From Lentzea atacamensis (GTDB lineage Bacteria > Actinomycetota > Actinomycetes > Mycobacteriales > Pseudonocardiaceae): a stretch of 64,000 nucleotides of DNA. Both the position numbers and the translations under genes were made by a program. Under the pieces are notes generated by a model, which worked only from the letters and a program-made list of their open reading frames with translations, was not told the origin of the DNA and searched no databases. Of the stretch, positions 63,681 through 64,000 are shown piece after piece. The stretch covers positions 1 to 64,000 of the forward strand of contig NZ_QLTT01000013.1 in the NCBI RefSeq assembly GCF_003269295.1. The letters are read 5' to 3'. The first letter of the stretch is position 1. Each line of letters opens with the position of its first letter.

Positions 63681-64000
63681 ATGGCGACTGCTGACTCCAA
63701 CTCCTCGGCGAACGTCCGGCCTGGTGGTCCGACGGCGCTGCGGATCGTGCTCGGCGCTCAGTTGCGCAGGCTGCGCGAGACCGCGGACATCTCGCGCAGT
63801 GAAGCGGGCTTCGCCATCCGCGGGTCCGAGTCGAAGATCAGCAGGCTGGAGCTCGGCCGCGTCGGTCTGAAGGATCGCGACGTCGCCGACCTGCTCACCA
63901 TGTACGGGGTGACCGACCAGGCGGATCGGGACATGTTCCTTGAGATGGTCGCCCGCTCGAACCAGCCGGGCTGGTGGCATCGCTACACCGACCTGATGCC
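63681..64000 (+). CDS. XRE-family regulator, N-terminal part (runs off window)
   Basis: The ATG at 63681 follows a strong AAGGAGGA. The helix-turn-helix spans about residues 20-75: LGAQLRRLRETADISRSEAG, then RGSESKISRLELGRVGLKDR. The start of a DUF5753 region follows (QPGWWHRYTDLMP). It is divergent from the methyltransferase gene and probably controls it. The rest lies beyond the window. Confidence 0.85.
   Translation, partial: MATADSNSSANVRPGGPTALRIVLGAQLRRLRETADISRSEAGFAIRGSESKISRLELGRVGLKDRDVADLLTMYGVTDQADRDMFLEMVARSNQPGWWHRYTDLM

Overview
The window is high-GC actinomycete DNA, most like a Pseudonocardiales-type genome (Lentzea, Saccharothrix, Amycolatopsis and relatives). The evidence is GC-rich codon use with many GTG starts, paired regulator/DUF397 genes, a DUF574-type methyltransferase, ESX/WXG100-type secretion genes, an RHS toxin and pSAM2-like tRNA attachment sites. 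This is accessory DNA. Few genes look like housekeeping (sua5/ywlC, carbonic anhydrase, a ZIP transporter), and broken genes, gene fragments and duplicated scraps are common.

Layout. 0-9.3 kb: edge of an IS5-like element, hypothetical proteins (one with a PD-(D/E)XK-like motif), a truncated Spo0M gene, sigma/anti-sigma scraps, a ZIP transporter, a 625-aa helical protein and a small membrane protein. 9.8-12 kb: a secreted cutinase-VWA-PKD fusion with a cell-wall-anchor-like tail. 12.3-16.8 kb: a LysR-like regulator divergent from a tightly coupled operon of radical SAM/SPASM enzyme, thymidylate-kinase-like kinase, endonuclease/exonuclease/phosphatase and NUDIX hydrolase, with a palindromic operator between them. 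17-18 kb: a DUF397 gene and a chimeric, frame-broken regulator. 19.2-25.8 kb: a 2076-aa RHS/PA14 toxin ending in an HNH nuclease, followed by a likely immunity gene. 26-31.4 kb: a Tn5053/Tn7-like transposition module on the minus strand (truncated tniA, frameshifted tniB, two tniQ genes), coupled by ATGA overlaps. 31.4-35 kb: STAS, carbonic anhydrase and cysteine desulfurase debris, then intact sua5 and carbonic anhydrase genes and a partial copy of the 16-kb NUDIX locus.

35.4-49.8 kb: a type I-C CRISPR-Cas locus. It has a 725-aa Cys-rich protein of unknown function, a first array of about 47 units, cas3-cas5c-cas8c-cas7c, and a second array of about 37 units. No cas1, cas2 or cas4 is present in the window. 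Hardly any two repeats are identical, but many keep a 9-bp hairpin through paired changes, and the 11-nt 3' tag AGGATCGCAAC is mostly conserved. The second array ends 150 bp before the 3' half of a tRNA-Pro(GGG) gene and a dead tyrosine integrase.

51.4-56.9 kb: an ESX-linked set (WXG100-like protein, EspG-like chaperone, GHSQG lipase, lipoprotein, YbaB-like protein), with a decaying tandem duplication of its 3' part and a dead IS481-family transposase. 57-64 kb: a secreted TIMP-like protein, 3' halves of tRNA-Arg(CCG) and tRNA-Val(CAC), an internally deleted integrase, a truncated XRE regulator with a NUDIX gene, a RibD/DHFR-like reductase, a DUF574 methyltransferase and a divergent XRE regulator running off the end.

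Three different tRNA 3' halves suggest that several integrative elements were stacked here and then decayed. The strongest candidates for new biology are the structure-conserving degenerate CRISPR arrays with their 725-aa neighbour, and the radical SAM/nucleotide-kinase operon.
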